Assembly (NCBI RefSeq): GCF_030160455.1
Contig: NZ_BSOJ01000015.1
Location: forward strand, 310,001-374,000
DNA: 64,000 nt
From: Limnobacter litoralis
GTDB lineage: Bacteria > Pseudomonadota > Gammaproteobacteria > Burkholderiales > Burkholderiaceae_B
Reading direction: 5' to 3'
Shown here: in pieces, positions 18,012-25,779 of the stretch
Layout of the letters: the number at the start of each line of letters is the position of its first letter
Numbering within the stretch: position 1 is the stretch's first letter
The notes under the pieces: generated by a model
Database searches by the model: none
What the model saw: only the letters and a program-made list of their open reading frames with translations
What the model was told of the DNA's origin: nothing
Made by a program: the position numbers and the translations under genes

Positions 18012-19826
18012 TCAGATACGCGCTTTCACGTAACGCCCGGGGGCTTGCTCCACGGGCTTGTAGGTCGGGTTGCCAGCCTTGGCCGGTGCCTTCACCAGTT
18101 TGCCCTTCTTGTCTTCCAGCCAGGCAGCCCAGTCATTCCACCAACTGCCGGGCACCTCTGTCGCCTCGACCAGCCATTGCTGTGCGCTGTCAGGCAGGTT
18201 GTCATTGCGCCAGAAGCTGCGCTTGTTTTTCGCGGCTGGGTTGATCACCCCGGCAATGTGGCCGCTTGCGCCCAATACAAAACGCACGTCACCACTGACG
18301 TATTGAGTAGTGCGGTAAGCAGTTTGCCAAGGCACGATGTGATCTTCGCGGGTGGCCAGCACGTACACCGGCATGTCGATCAAGCCGAGGTCGACCGGTT
18401 CGCCACACACTTCGACCTTGCCGGGTTCGCACAAATTGTTTTCGAGGTAGGTGTTTCTCAGGTACCAGCAGAACATCGGGCCCGGCAAATTGGTGCTGTC
18501 GCTGTTCCAGTACAGCAAATCAAACGCGGTTGGCTTCTCGCCTTTCAGGTAATTGCTGACCACATAATTCCAGATCAAATCGGTGGGCCGAAGACTTGAA
18601 AATGCGCTCGCCAAGTCCTTTCCCAACATCAATCCGCCGTTGCCGATGGTTTCCTCGCGGGCGCGCACCTGTTCTTCATCCACAAACACGCCCAAAGCGC
18701 CCGTGTCCTCAAAGTCCAGCAAGGTGGTTAAGAATGTCACGCTGTTGACGCTGTCGTCTCCCCTGTTGGCCAGTACCGACAAGGCGGTGGCCAGCAAAGT
18801 ACCGCCCACACAAAAGCCCAACACGTTTAAACGGGGCTGTTTGCGAATCTTCTTGACGACGTCCATGGCTTTGATTACACCGTGCTCGATGTAATCGTCC
18901 CAAGTCAGCGCCTGCTCCTCTTGGGTCGGATTTTTCCAGGACACCAAAAACAGCGTGTGCCCCTGCTCAACCACGTAACGAACCAAAGAATTGGCGGGTT
19001 GCAGGTCAAGAATGTAAAACTTGTTGATGCAAGGCGGAACAAACAGCATGGGTATCTGCCCGACCTGCTCGGTCAGTGGCTTGTATTGAATGAGCTGAAA
19101 CAGCGCGTTTTCAAACACCACCTCGCCCTCGGAACGGGCCACATTGACGCCCACTTCGAAAGCCGATTCATCGGTTTGGGAAATTCGGCCCTTCTGAAGG
19201 TCACCCAACAGGTTTTGAATGGCCAAAGTCAGGCTTTCACCCTTGGTTTCAAGCAATCTCTTTTGTGCTTCAGGGTTAGAAACGAAAAAATTCGATGGGC
19301 TCATGGCGTCGACAAACTGCTCAATGGCGTAATCGATCTGTCGCTTCTCGCGGCCCTCTGCAGGCATGAGTTCGGCCACTTTTCGGGTGTACTTCGCATT
19401 CAACGAGTACAGGGCAGCGGTTAACTCATAGATACCGTGATCCCGCCAGTCTGTGGATGCAAACCGTTTGTCGTCGCTGATCCATTCATCAAGCGACACA
19501 TGCTTGCCAGTTTCCTCGCCCACATTGGGCATCGATGAAAACGCGGAGGACAACAAAGCTGAAAACTCAGTGGCGTACTCGGATTGCAACTGACTCAAGC
19601 TGTTCAAGGGAACTTTGCCCAAAGAATGCTGGAATGCGCTCATGACCGAGGTCATGAAAGGCCCGACAGACCCCAACAGATTGGGCGTGTGCTCGGAAAC
19701 AGGAAGGCTCGGAATGGCGCCGGAGAAGAGCTGTTGAACCTGTTCCTGAAACTGGGTCTGCATTTGCTTGGCAACAGGCAACAGTTGACCGAACACTTCC
19801 TCGAAGCTCGGAATTTGCTTATTCAC
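18012..19826 (-). CDS. phaC: Class I poly(R)-hydroxyalkanoic acid synthase
   Basis: Polymerises (R)-3-hydroxyacyl-CoA on the surface of PHB granules. The lipase-like box with the catalytic cysteine is LGFCVGGTLLATAL (about residue 336); the aspartate lies in TREDHIVPWQTAY and the histidine in LGASGHIAGVINP. The poorly conserved N-terminal 100 residues and the 604-residue length are typical of class I. The start codon is a GTG preceded by AAGGAGAGG. First gene of phaCAB. A PhaR-type motif (19891-19910) lies 65-84 bp upstream. Confidence 0.96.
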   Translation of the reverse strand: MNKQIPSFEEVFGQLLPVAKQMQTQFQEQVQQLFSGAIPSLPVSEHTPNLLGSVGPFMTSVMSAFQHSLGKVPLNSLSQLQSEYATEFSALLSSAFSSMPNVGEETGKHVSLDEWISDDKRFASTDWRDHGIYELTAALYSLNAKYTRKVAELMPAEGREKRQIDYAIEQFVDAMSPSNFFVSNPEAQKRLLETKGESLTLAIQNLLGDLQKGRISQTDESAFEVGVNVARSEGEVVFENALFQLIQYKPLTEQVGQIPMLFVPPCINKFYILDLQPANSLVRYVVEQGHTLFLVSWKNPTQEEQALTWDDYIEHGVIKAMDVVKKIRKQPRLNVLGFCVGGTLLATALSVLANRGDDSVNSVTFLTTLLDFEDTGALGVFVDEEQVRAREETIGNGGLMLGKDLASAFSSLRPTDLIWNYVVSNYLKGEKPTAFDLLYWNSDSTNLPGPMFCWYLRNTYLENNLCEPGKVEVCGEPVDLGLIDMPVYVLATREDHIVPWQTAYRTTQYVSGDVRFVLGASGHIAGVINPAAKNKRSFWRNDNLPDSAQQWLVEATEVPGSWWNDWAAWLEDKKGKLVKAPAKAGNPTYKPVEQAPGRYVKARI

Positions 19827-19890
19827 AATCCTCTCCTTTGCGGATGCACCTCATGACGGGTGCGCAGGCTGGTTTTTATGGTGTATTCCC

Positions 19891-19936
19891 TTATTGTGCA
19901 TCGCAACATTTTGTCTTGTCAAATAAATGTCTTGTC
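19891..19936. promoter_or_regulatory. phaC upstream region: PhaR-type site and TGTCTTGTC repeats
   Basis: At 19891-19910 the minus strand reads AATGTTGCGATGCACAATAA, matching TGTTGC-N3-GCAC found twice upstream of phaR. Next to it TGTCTTGTC occurs twice as a direct repeat with 16-bp spacing (19912-19920 and 19928-19936). Both are upstream of the leftward phaC start, at a distance suited to operator control of the phaCAB promoter. I could not fix a -35/-10 pair. Confidence 0.5.
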
Positions 19937-20007
19937 CTGGGTTACTCTTGTCAGCCTGTTCACTTTACTGCACCATCAACGCGTCGAGTACTTTGAACGC
20001 ATCACCC

Positions 20008-20262
20008 ATGTATATCGTAGGCATCGGCTGGATGTACGTCGTCACCCTGATGGCAGCCACCGAAACGAATTTTGCCGCGGGCGCAGCCACGTTTCTGTTT
20101 TATGGGCTCTTGCCCTGCTCGGTGCTGATGTATTTGTTGGGCACCAAAAGCCGTCGGCTTAAGCGCCAGGCACAGGAAGAAGCCGAACAAAAGTTGCAAT
20201 TCGCCCAGCCGGAAGAGATTGCACCTGAGCGCGTCGGTGAGAAAACCAACGTGGATCAGTGA
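20008..20262 (+). CDS. Small two-segment membrane protein, unknown function
   Basis: An 84-residue product starting MYIVGIGWMYVV, with two hydrophobic stretches (about residues 2-17 and 27-46) and a charged tail that starts at KSRRLKRQAQEEAEQ. Similar tiny membrane proteins sit near pha or pgeF genes in other Burkholderiales as far as I recall. The frame is open from 19927, but the ATG at 20008 directly precedes the first membrane segment. The last 104 bp overlap the 3' end of the convergent pgeF gene. Both proteins look complete, so the overlap is probably real. No function can be assigned. Confidence 0.6.
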   Translation: MYIVGIGWMYVVTLMAATETNFAAGAATFLFYGLLPCSVLMYLLGTKSRRLKRQAQEEAEQKLQFAQPEEIAPERVGEKTNVDQ

Positions 20263-20944
20263 AGGTGTCAAAATCTCCACCCACCGTCGTTTCCAAACCC
20301 ACACTGTGTAATCTTTGCTTGGCAAGGGTGTAGAGGTCGGCCATCCAGCGACCTTGCCTTTGAGAAGGATGAAACGCCGTGGCTGCCTGGGGGTCTTGGT
20401 CCACGAATGCACTGCGCACCTCAGCCCCAACCTCATAGGACTGAGGTCCAATGGCTGGCCCCATCCAGGCGTAACACTGTTCAGATTTCACCTGCGCAAC
20501 ATCCATCAGTGCGTTCAAACAGCTTTCGAGAACACCCCCATGAAGTCCGCGCCAGCCCGCGTGAGCAACACCCACCGCGATGGCCTGGTTCCGCGAATCA
20601 CGCGCCACCATGACCACAGGCAGACAATCCGCCGTCATCACAGCCAAGGCGATGTCGGTGCGGCGCGTCACACTGGCGTCGGCATCGGCAGGGGCGCACA
20701 AGTGTGTGTCTGCGCGGGCTGACACCTGAAGGGTATCGGCCCCGTGAACCTGATTCAACCAGACCAGGGGTGCCCCCACCTCACCTTCAAGCAAAGCCCG
20801 CCGACCTTGCACCTCAGACAATTCATCGCCCACGTGCGTTGCCAGATTAAAGCCGCGACCAGGGGCCTGACCACGCGTGGTCACACCCACCAAAACACCA
20901 CTGAATTCTGGTCCTAGCGTTGGCCAACAAATCGGAGCAGCCAC
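20159..20944 (-). CDS. pgeF: Purine nucleoside phosphorylase YfiH/LACC1 family (PgeF)
   Basis: Laccase-domain protein of the YfiH family; family members act on purine nucleosides, and E. coli PgeF edits wrongly incorporated L-Ser in UDP-MurNAc peptides. Metal-site motifs are visible: VMTADCLPVVMV, VGVAHAGWRGLHGGVLE (Cys and His ligands) and WMGPAIGPQSYEVG; the upstream histidine is in LNQVHGAD. The 261-residue reading starts at a GTG that overlaps rluD by 31 bp and follows a GGAGGTGGAGG stretch. The C-terminus overlaps the small convergent membrane-protein gene. rluD-pgeF order is as in E. coli. Confidence 0.9.
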   Translation of the reverse strand: MAAPICWPTLGPEFSGVLVGVTTRGQAPGRGFNLATHVGDELSEVQGRRALLEGEVGAPLVWLNQVHGADTLQVSARADTHLCAPADADASVTRRTDIALAVMTADCLPVVMVARDSRNQAIAVGVAHAGWRGLHGGVLESCLNALMDVAQVKSEQCYAWMGPAIGPQSYEVGAEVRSAFVDQDPQAATAFHPSQRQGRWMADLYTLAKQRLHSVGLETTVGGDFDTFTDPRWFSHRRAQVQSLPAGRIATFVRLLPVPGA

Positions 20945-22104
20945 TCCTCCACCTCCGGATCTTCTTCCTCTTCGGTCTCGAAACGCACCAGCACCGAAGC
21001 ACGGTGCGCCAAAGCCGCCTCATCAATGGCAGCGGCGATCTCATCCGAGTGCATATCAATACCGGCCATTTCACCGAGCAAGCGCATGTCTTCAGGCACG
21101 GGCGCCCGGAACTCAGGCCATTCATGCCCTTCCAGTTGCAAATCCCAATCCTCGACGCTGAGATCTTCGTCGCGAACCTCAAAATGGGAAGGGTCTGGAA
21201 AACTCAGATGTGCCGCGTGCAGTGCCTGCCGCTCGAACAAGGACCCATCCGTCAACTGAATTTGTTGGATGCGTGCTGCTGAATGACTGCCTGCACCCTT
21301 CAATTTGTAAATGGGGTCGCCCACCAAGGCAAATCCTGCATGCTGGCCATGCACGCGAATCTGGTGTGTCCGGCCTGTTTCAAGCCGGCAAACCATCAAA
21401 GTCACCGGTACATCCATGAACTCACCCATGGCCACCGGTTGAAAATGGGTCACAGCCGGCTTTCCGTAGTCGAGAACCGCCATGCGAAGGCGGCTTTTCG
21501 GATCTCGCCCGATGGGCTTGTTCACCACAAACGACCGGGTAACCCGCCCCCACACCAAGGCAAGGTAAACACGCTTGACGATTCGGGCCTGCAACATTTG
21601 AACGAGTTTGATCTGTGTTTTCTCGGTGCGCGCAACCACCATCAACCCGGTGGTGTCCTGGTCAAGACGGTGAACAATTCCAGCCCTGGGCACATCGATC
21701 AAACCAGGGTCCAGATGGTACAAACCGTTCATCAGCGTACCAGTCCAGTGGCCAGGGGCTGGATGCACCACCAAACCCGCCTGTTTGTTCACCACCGTGT
21801 ACTCGTCAGTTTGCGCCACCACATTGAGATTCATGTCCTCAGGCACCAAAGCCTGCATGTGCTCCAGTACACCTGGGCTAAGCGTCAACTCATCATGGGC
21901 CTTCACCTTTTGATTGCCCTTTCCACAGGCTTCTCCGTTCAGGAGCAGGCGATCCTGCTTCATCCAGGTTTGCAAGCGGGAACGGGAGTACTGCGGGAAC
22001 AGTTCGGCCATGACCTTGTCGAGTCGCTGCCCGGCCATTTCTACAGGCACTTTGGTGGTCATCGCTTCGGTTAGCGATTCGTTGTCATTCTCAGGGGAAC
22101 TCAT
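20914..22104 (-). CDS. rluD: 23S rRNA pseudouridine(1911/1915/1917) synthase
   Basis: RluA-family pseudouridine synthase acting on helix 69 of 23S rRNA. An N-terminal S4-type domain (GQRLDKVMAELFPQYSRSRL) precedes the catalytic domain with the active aspartate in IVHRLDQDTTGLMVVAR; LETGRTHQIRVH and HAAHLSFPDP are also family motifs. At 396 residues it is about 70 longer than E. coli RluD. The excess is a C-terminal tail after the normal end APVPEDMRLL, including FETEEEEDPEVEEW, whose coding DNA also serves as start region of pgeF. It is divergent from bamD, which is conserved synteny. Confidence 0.94.
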   Translation of the reverse strand: MSSPENDNESLTEAMTTKVPVEMAGQRLDKVMAELFPQYSRSRLQTWMKQDRLLLNGEACGKGNQKVKAHDELTLSPGVLEHMQALVPEDMNLNVVAQTDEYTVVNKQAGLVVHPAPGHWTGTLMNGLYHLDPGLIDVPRAGIVHRLDQDTTGLMVVARTEKTQIKLVQMLQARIVKRVYLALVWGRVTRSFVVNKPIGRDPKSRLRMAVLDYGKPAVTHFQPVAMGEFMDVPVTLMVCRLETGRTHQIRVHGQHAGFALVGDPIYKLKGAGSHSAARIQQIQLTDGSLFERQALHAAHLSFPDPSHFEVRDEDLSVEDWDLQLEGHEWPEFRAPVPEDMRLLGEMAGIDMHSDEIAAAIDEAALAHRASVLVRFETEEEEDPEVEEWLLRFVGQR

Positions 22105-22217
22105 AAACTTGTATCGAATCTTTCAATTGAGTGGGTCAGATGGATGCCGAGCGCAGATGACCGATATAATGGGCATCCAATATTGATCGTTTTGAAACAC
22201 GCAGGTTTCGCACACAC

Positions 22218-23066
22218 ATGAACAAAACAGCATTTGCAGCCCGCAAAACATGGGCACCCGTATTATGGCAGTTATTCATGCTACCCGTGCTGATTTTAGC
22301 GCTGGCCTCGTGTGGAACCTCCAAGCCCTACGATGAAACCGAGAGTTGGAGCCCAGCACGCATTTACGAAGAAGCCAAAGACGAGATGGCCAGCGCCAAC
22401 TACGACAGGGCTATTTCACTTTATGAAAAACTGGAATCGCGCTACCCGTATGGCCGTTACGCCCAACAGGCGCAGATGGACACTGCCTATGCCTATTACA
22501 AAAGCGGTGACAACGTGCAGGCATTGGCCGCAACAGATCGATTCATCAAGCTCTACCCCAACCACCGCGATTTGGACTACATCTATTATTTGCGTGGCTT
22601 GATCAACTTCAATGAAAACCGCGGCATCATCTCCCTCATTTCCGGTGAAGATCTCAGCGAACGTGACCCCAAGGGCACACGTGCCGCATTCGACGCCTTC
22701 AAAGAGGTCGTGACACGCTTTCCCAACAGCAAATACGCAGAGGACAGCAAAGCGCGCCTACAGTATCTCGTGAACTCACTGGCCCAAAACGAACTGGCCG
22801 CAGCGCGTTATTACTATCGCAGGGGTGCCTATCTCGCCTCCTTGAACCGCTCACAAGAGGTCATCAAGCGGTTTGAACAGACGCCCTCGGTCGAAGAGGC
22901 CCTGTTTTTAAGCTACCGTTGCTACCAAAAGCTGAACATGGCCCAGCTTGCCCAAGACACCAAGCGCGTGATCGACAAAAACTTCCCGAACAGCCCTTAC
23001 TGGAACATGGAAGTGCCCGAGAAACAAAACATCAAGACGCACTGGTGGCAAGTCTGGAAGGACTGA
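22218..23066 (+). CDS. bamD: Outer membrane assembly lipoprotein BamD
   Basis: Essential lipoprotein of the BAM complex that inserts beta-barrel proteins into the outer membrane. The signal peptide ends at a lipobox LALASC (Cys at about residue 32), then five TPR-like units follow, for example ASANYDRAISLYEKLESRYPYG, with VTRFPNSKYAEDSKARL later. 282 residues, normal size. Divergent from rluD. The last 35 bp overlap the convergent helicase gene, and its own terminator hairpin (23069-23103) lies inside that gene. Confidence 0.95.
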   Translation: MNKTAFAARKTWAPVLWQLFMLPVLILALASCGTSKPYDETESWSPARIYEEAKDEMASANYDRAISLYEKLESRYPYGRYAQQAQMDTAYAYYKSGDNVQALAATDRFIKLYPNHRDLDYIYYLRGLINFNENRGIISLISGEDLSERDPKGTRAAFDAFKEVVTRFPNSKYAEDSKARLQYLVNSLAQNELAAARYYYRRGAYLASLNRSQEVIKRFEQTPSVEEALFLSYRCYQKLNMAQLAQDTKRVIDKNFPNSPYWNMEVPEKQNIKTHWWQVWKD

Positions 23067-25017
23067 GAAAGGACACCGCGACCGCAAGGTCGCGTGTTCT
23101 TTTGAAGGGTGGCAAACTACGCCACAGCATTTTGCCGTAGCCTTTTTCAACCAAGCGGCGATCACCAATCAACAGCACTCCACGATCCGATTCATCACGA
23201 ATCAACCTGCCCGCACCCTGCTTTAGAGCGATGGCAGCATCGGGCAAAGAAAGATCCTGGAATGGACTTCCACCCCGGCTTTTCACCCAATCGCTTTTGG
23301 CTTGAAACACCGGGTCATCAGGGGGTGCAAAAGGCAGCCTGTCAATGATCACCAGGCGCAACTGGTCGCCGCGAATGTCGACACCCTCCCAGAAGCTGGC
23401 AGCCCCCACCAACACAGGTTTGTCTGCAGCTCGAAACTGTTCAAGCAATTCAGCTCTGGATGCATCGCCCTGAACAAGAATCTGCCAGCCGAGGCTTTGC
23501 TCTTCAATGCGTTGGCGCAGAAAGTCGCCGACCAGGCGAACTGCCCTCAGGCTGGTACACAAGAAGAACACCCCACCATCACTTGCACGCAGCACAGGCC
23601 AGATGGTTTCACACAGCTTTTCACTGAAGCCCGATTCATTGGGAAACGGCAGATTTTCTGGTACACAGAGCAAGGCCTGATTTTCGTAATCAAATGGGCT
23701 GGGCAGGAGCAGATCAACCGATTCATCCAGCCCCATGCTCAGCGTGAAGTGTGAAAGCGAATTTTTAACGCTCAGGGTTGCACTGGTGAACACCCATGCC
23801 TTGGGCTGCTCTGCATACAGCTTGGCAAACGCATCAGACACATCCAGCGGAGAATCGCAAAACTGCACGGTGTGCGCGGTCACATTCACCCAGCGCACTG
23901 ATTGGGTGTCCTTTTCCGACTGGGAACCCAGCAAATCAAAAAACCAGGCCTGCCAACGCGTGGTCAGCTCGACCGCCCTGTTTTGAAGTTTGACCCAGGA
24001 TTCTGAACGCGGCGCCAAAGGCGCCAGGAAATCGATGAGCTGCTCCATTCCGAGTTCGAACTGCTCACAGGCCGCAAGCACCCCCGGAATGGCGGCGAAT
24101 TGTGTTTTTGTCAGGCGCGCTGCATCAATTTCAACACCCACCAAACGCCGAATGTCCTTCAAACGGGTTTCAAGCGGGCGAATGACCCCATCCCAATCAC
24201 CCGCATCGGCACTGGAGGCACGCCCTTCGATCAAGACATCGCGCAAAAACTCCTGGCATTGCGCGGTCGAAATGCTCTGGCCCAACAAGTGGGTCGCAAT
24301 TTCGGGCAACTGATGCGCTTCGTCAAATACCACCAAATCACAGGCTGGCAACAACTCCGCCACACCTTCCTCTTTCAGCGCCAGATCAGCCATAAAAAGA
24401 TGATGATTAATCACCACCACCTCGGCATCGAGCGCGTCTCTCCTGGCCTTGTTCACAAAACACTCGGACGCGTTTGGACATTCACCCCCCAAGCAATTGT
24501 CCTTGTTGGAGGTCACCCAGCTCCAGACTGGCGAATTTTCCGGAACGCCTGAACAATCCGCCTTGTCGCCGCGGTCGGTGCCCATGGCAAATTGCTTCAC
24601 CCGGTGTAAATGTTCGACGTCTCTGGGCGTGGGCAGGCGCGCCTCACGAAGTGCCCGCTCAAGATGAAAATGACAAATGTAATTTTGTCGGCCTTTCAGC
24701 AGTGCAACCTGAACAGGCACACCCAACGCCTTGCGAACCATGGGAATGTCTTTGGCAAACAGCTGATCCTGAAGGGTTTTGGTCGCAGTGGAAACCAACA
24801 CCCGTTTTCCCGACAGCAGCGCGGGTACTAGATAAGCATAGGTTTTACCAGTGCCCGTTCCCGCCTCAACCACCAAGGCTTGCGTGGACTCAATGGCCTC
24901 AGCAACACGGCGGGACATCTCCAGCTGGGCCTGCCTGGGCGAAAAGCCGGGGATTGCTGTGGCAAGCAAGCCGTCTGGTGATAGGGCCTGTTCAACTTGC
25001 CTGCTTAAATCGTTCAT
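23032..25017 (-). CDS. ATP-dependent DNA helicase, DinG/YoaA (XPD-like) family
   Basis: Superfamily-2 iron-sulphur helicase, 5' to 3' polarity in the family. Walker A is in VEAGTGTGKTYAYLV (about residue 52) and the DEAH box in VFDEAHQLPE (about 231). The four cluster cysteines are likely YICHFH, ADCSGV and the pair in NCLGGECPNASEC. C-terminal helicase motifs are WEGVDIRGDQL and KQGAGRLIRDESDRGVLLIGD. The length, 661, and the lack of an exonuclease domain favour YoaA over Gram-positive DinG. The C-terminal 22 codons overlap bamD's 3' end and its terminator. Confidence 0.92.
   Translation of the reverse strand: MNDLSRQVEQALSPDGLLATAIPGFSPRQAQLEMSRRVAEAIESTQALVVEAGTGTGKTYAYLVPALLSGKRVLVSTATKTLQDQLFAKDIPMVRKALGVPVQVALLKGRQNYICHFHLERALREARLPTPRDVEHLHRVKQFAMGTDRGDKADCSGVPENSPVWSWVTSNKDNCLGGECPNASECFVNKARRDALDAEVVVINHHLFMADLALKEEGVAELLPACDLVVFDEAHQLPEIATHLLGQSISTAQCQEFLRDVLIEGRASSADAGDWDGVIRPLETRLKDIRRLVGVEIDAARLTKTQFAAIPGVLAACEQFELGMEQLIDFLAPLAPRSESWVKLQNRAVELTTRWQAWFFDLLGSQSEKDTQSVRWVNVTAHTVQFCDSPLDVSDAFAKLYAEQPKAWVFTSATLSVKNSLSHFTLSMGLDESVDLLLPSPFDYENQALLCVPENLPFPNESGFSEKLCETIWPVLRASDGGVFFLCTSLRAVRLVGDFLRQRIEEQSLGWQILVQGDASRAELLEQFRAADKPVLVGAASFWEGVDIRGDQLRLVIIDRLPFAPPDDPVFQAKSDWVKSRGGSPFQDLSLPDAAIALKQGAGRLIRDESDRGVLLIGDRRLVEKGYGKMLWRSLPPFKRTRDLAVAVSFLSPSRLATSAS
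23069..23103 (+). terminator. bamD terminator inside the helicase gene
   Basis: Stem AGGACA-(C)-CGCGACC, loop GCAA, then GGTCGCG-TGTTCT followed by TTT: about 13 base pairs with a one-base bulge and a G.T pair, starting three bases after the bamD stop codon. On the opposite strand the same bases encode the conserved RTRDLAVAVSFL segment of the helicase. Confidence 0.75.
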
Positions 25018-25026
25018 GCGTTGTGT

Positions 25027-25236
25027 TCAGGCTGGAATGTCGGGCTCCAGCTGGATTTGTAAAAGGGTTATTGAGTCTTTGATTTGCAGCTTTCGCTTTT
25101 TGAGCCTTCGAATCTGCAATTGATCAAATGTGGGTTGTGCCATCAGCAAATCAATAATCTGGTCCAGATCACGATGTTCGACCTGAAGCTCGACAATTCG
25201 CCTGCGAATGGCATCTGCGTCTAGGGTAGTCACCAT
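25027..25236 (-). CDS. DUF465 (YdcH-like) small protein
   Basis: A 69-residue charged, coiled-coil protein of the DUF465/YdcH group. The C-terminal half has the group's RRLKKRKLQIKDSI pattern; the N-terminal half DADAIRRRIVELQVEHRDLDQII is a heptad-type helix. The ATG at 25236 is preferred to one nine codons earlier because the longer form begins with residues foreign to the family. It lies 10 bp before the helicase start on the same strand. Function unknown for the family. Confidence 0.8.
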   Translation of the reverse strand: MVTTLDADAIRRRIVELQVEHRDLDQIIDLLMAQPTFDQLQIRRLKKRKLQIKDSITLLQIQLEPDIPA

Positions 25237-25338
25237 ATAAGCCCAAGGTTGTCTAATGGACACTTTTTTAGAATGTATTTCAAGATTCTATCGTGTCTTG
25301 ACACCGGGTGATGCACTCAGGGCGCTGCAGGCCCGGCA

Positions 25339-25767
25339 TTATTGATGAACCTCGGCACCCGACTTGCCCCTTGAATCCCTTTGACGATCTGAATAATCGT
25401 GCATGCGAATCAAATCCATGGCGCGGTCTGCGGCTTCGGCGTGAGCACGGCGCAACTCAGCCTTCTCGGCTCGTACATCGTCCAGACAACTGGCCACAAA
25501 AAAGCGTTTGTAGCAAGCACGGGTTTGTTCATTCAATTCATAGTCAAGAATTGCAAGTTGCTGCTCACGACCCGCCATGTAGCTTTGAGCCTGCTCGTAA
25601 TTCTGAGGCATTTCAGGCTTGCGGGACTTCATGGGTGGTAGGCTGGTACAGGCCGACAAGACCACAAGAGAAAGGACTCCACAGCAGACCTTGGCCCTGT
25701 ACGGAAGTAGTTCGCCAAAAACAGCCCAGTAGTGTGGCAAAATTTCCAGCCTCTTTTGCAAACGCAT
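25339..25767 (-). CDS. Putative lipoprotein, unknown function
   Basis: A 142-residue product with a hydrophobic segment CCGVLSLVVLSAC ending in a lipobox (LSAC, Cys at about residue 40) and a soluble, charged rest that contains YKRFFVASCLDDVRAEK and repeated Arg/Glu/Ala helices. The 39 residues before the lipid-modified cysteine are more than usual, so the true start could be an internal TTG (about residue 10). The ATG at 25767 lies only 12 bases from the start codon of the divergent tex gene, so the two promoters must reach into each other's coding sequence. I do not recognise the family with certainty. Confidence 0.6.
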   Translation of the reverse strand: MRLQKRLEILPHYWAVFGELLPYRAKVCCGVLSLVVLSACTSLPPMKSRKPEMPQNYEQAQSYMAGREQQLAILDYELNEQTRACYKRFFVASCLDDVRAEKAELRRAHAEAADRAMDLIRMHDYSDRQRDSRGKSGAEVHQ

Positions 25768-25779
25768 TGAAACCCACCC

